Origin: Holosporaceae bacterium
GTDB lineage: Bacteria; Pseudomonadota; Alphaproteobacteria; UBA7879; UBA5542
Assembly (NCBI GenBank): GCA_022646525.1
Contig: CP060261.1
Location: 248,001-312,000, forward strand
Direction: 5' to 3'
Length of the DNA stretch: 64,000 bases
The notes below the pieces were generated by a model. That model was not told the origin of the DNA and made no database searches. It saw only the letters and a program-made list of their open reading frames with translations. A program made the position numbers and the translations under genes. Positions 63,251 to 64,000 of the stretch are shown here, piece after piece (positions within the stretch are counted from its first letter, which is position 1; each line of letters starts with the position of its first letter).

Positions 63251-64000
63251 TGGATGATCAAGTATTTCAAAATCTTGACCAGTTCTTGGCACCTATTCCT
63301 GGAAAAAATCCAGCAGGAAAAGATATGAAATACGAAGATGTTTATGATCAAATTAAAGAAGCATCGCGTGAAGACTTAGATTTGCCTCAAGGGGTGTGGG
63401 TACAAGATTTAAAGTCAGCCGACTGGAAATCAGTTGAGAAACTATGTGTTACTGTTTTAACAACACAGTCAAAAGATCTTCAAGTTACTGCGTGGATGTT
63501 AGAAGCTTGGCTATCGCTGTATCACATGAAAGGGATTGCAGCAGGATTTAATCTTTTATCACAACTCTCAGAAAATTTCTGGGACACTGCGTTCCCTCTT
63601 TTTACCCTAGAAGACCCAGAGTATCGGTCCAGCCCCTACAACTGGATCAACGAAAAGCTTGCCGATCGGTTCCATAAGGTTCAAGTGACCTATCCAGACA
63701 CCCAAGATTTAAAATCTTATTCCTACGGCGCCTATGTTGATATTCATAAAGATGGTGGGGTGCGCATCACCAAACAAGAAGAAGAAAAAGATAAAGAAAG
63801 AAACCCACAGCAATTTAAAAAAAGTATTGAAGCCACAAAAGATGATTTCTACATTGCCCTACAAAAAGAAGGAGAATCTGCCCTTTCCTACATCAAAAAA
63901 TTGCAAGCATTTTTGGACAGCAAAATACCTGAGGACGGTCCCTCTCTTTATCATGCACAAGAAAAAATCCAGGAAATTATTAATTTTGCACAAAACGTTC
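63250..64000 (+). CDS. tssA: Type VI secretion protein TssA, ImpA_N domain (3' partial)
   Basis: Cytoplasmic protein that coordinates baseplate assembly and tail-sheath growth. ATG 63250 gives MDDQVFQNLDQFLAPIPGKN and PAGKDMKYEDVYDQIKEASR, the ImpA N-terminal pattern (P-x-G-D/K-Y), then DWKSVEKLCVTVLTTQSKDL and WDTAFPLFTLEDPEYRSSPY. The frame is open through the window end (250 residues so far), so the C-terminal part is unseen. Fourth gene in the tssK-tssL-tssM-tssA block. Confidence 0.9.
   Translation, partial: MDDQVFQNLDQFLAPIPGKNPAGKDMKYEDVYDQIKEASREDLDLPQGVWVQDLKSADWKSVEKLCVTVLTTQSKDLQVTAWMLEAWLSLYHMKGIAAGFNLLSQLSENFWDTAFPLFTLEDPEYRSSPYNWINEKLADRFHKVQVTYPDTQDLKSYSYGAYVDIHKDGGVRITKQEEEKDKERNPQQFKKSIEATKDDFYIALQKEGESALSYIKKLQAFLDSKIPEDGPSLYHAQEKIQEIINFAQNV

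Noticed and set aside
1..64000. CRISPR array or toxin-antitoxin or phage module
   Set aside because: No regularly spaced direct repeats, Cas-like proteins, small paired toxin genes or phage structural genes were seen in either strand.

Overview
The window reads as a low-GC (roughly 40% by eye) chromosome segment of an alphaproteobacterium. The hrcA-type CIRCE site in front of groESL, the rsmI-yraN-dolP operon, a DciA/DUF721 gene, and the combination of vitamin-uptake genes, secreted small proteins and a type VI secretion cluster suggest an intracellular or host-associated lineage such as Holosporales. That placement is an inference from gene content and style, not a measured phylogeny. No CRISPR array, complete insertion sequence or prophage was seen.

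Layout. 1-9 kb (+): rdgB end, hemW, an O-antigen ligase-like gene, accA, (mrp on -), an HtrA protease, fabI, yggT, dciA-like, anmK. 9-18.1 kb (-): a secreted protein of unknown function, clpB, prmC, an M15 peptidase, prfA, hisS, and a Wzt/Wzm polysaccharide ABC exporter. 18.2-31.9 kb (+): asparagine synthase, two related secreted Cys-containing proteins, ssb, gyrA, ileS, lspA, pfkA, potABC. 31.9-33.3 kb (-): a MATE exporter. 33.4-38.6 kb (+): rsmI, yraN, a BON lipoprotein, comM, a secreted protein, tRNA-Gln(CTG), bioY. 38.6-46.3 kb (+): a glycan island with CDP-sugar genes rfbF and rfbG and a C-methyltransferase, followed by genuinely decaying oxidoreductase and glycosyltransferase genes. 46.3-55.7 kb (-): groEL/groES under CIRCE control, an MFS transporter with a LysR regulator, an AMIN-like secreted protein, a RodZ-like HTH protein, trkH, apaG, dacB. 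55.8-64 kb (+): cobalamin adenosyltransferase, a secreted protein, then tssK-tssL-tssM-tssA of a type VI secretion system, which runs off the end.

A dominant property is that more than half of the genes, including indispensable ones (gyrA, ileS, hisS, prfA, groEL, clpB, prmC), are broken by one-base frameshifts, very often in runs of A, T, C or G, while the protein sequence on both sides stays well conserved. The simplest reading is residual indel error in the assembly; I therefore annotate these as single genes spanning the shifts. The 42.6-45.8 kb stretch is different: it has many in-frame stops and looks like true gene decay.

Functionally the segment combines housekeeping (replication, translation, lipid and peptidoglycan metabolism), surface polysaccharide synthesis and export (Wzm/Wzt, ligase, CDP-deoxysugar genes), scavenging (BioY, PotABC, TrkH, cob(I)alamin adenosyltransferase) and cell-to-cell or host interaction (T6SS, several secreted proteins of unknown function). 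The most notable single observation is that GyrA carries Leu and Asn at the two classic quinolone-resistance positions.
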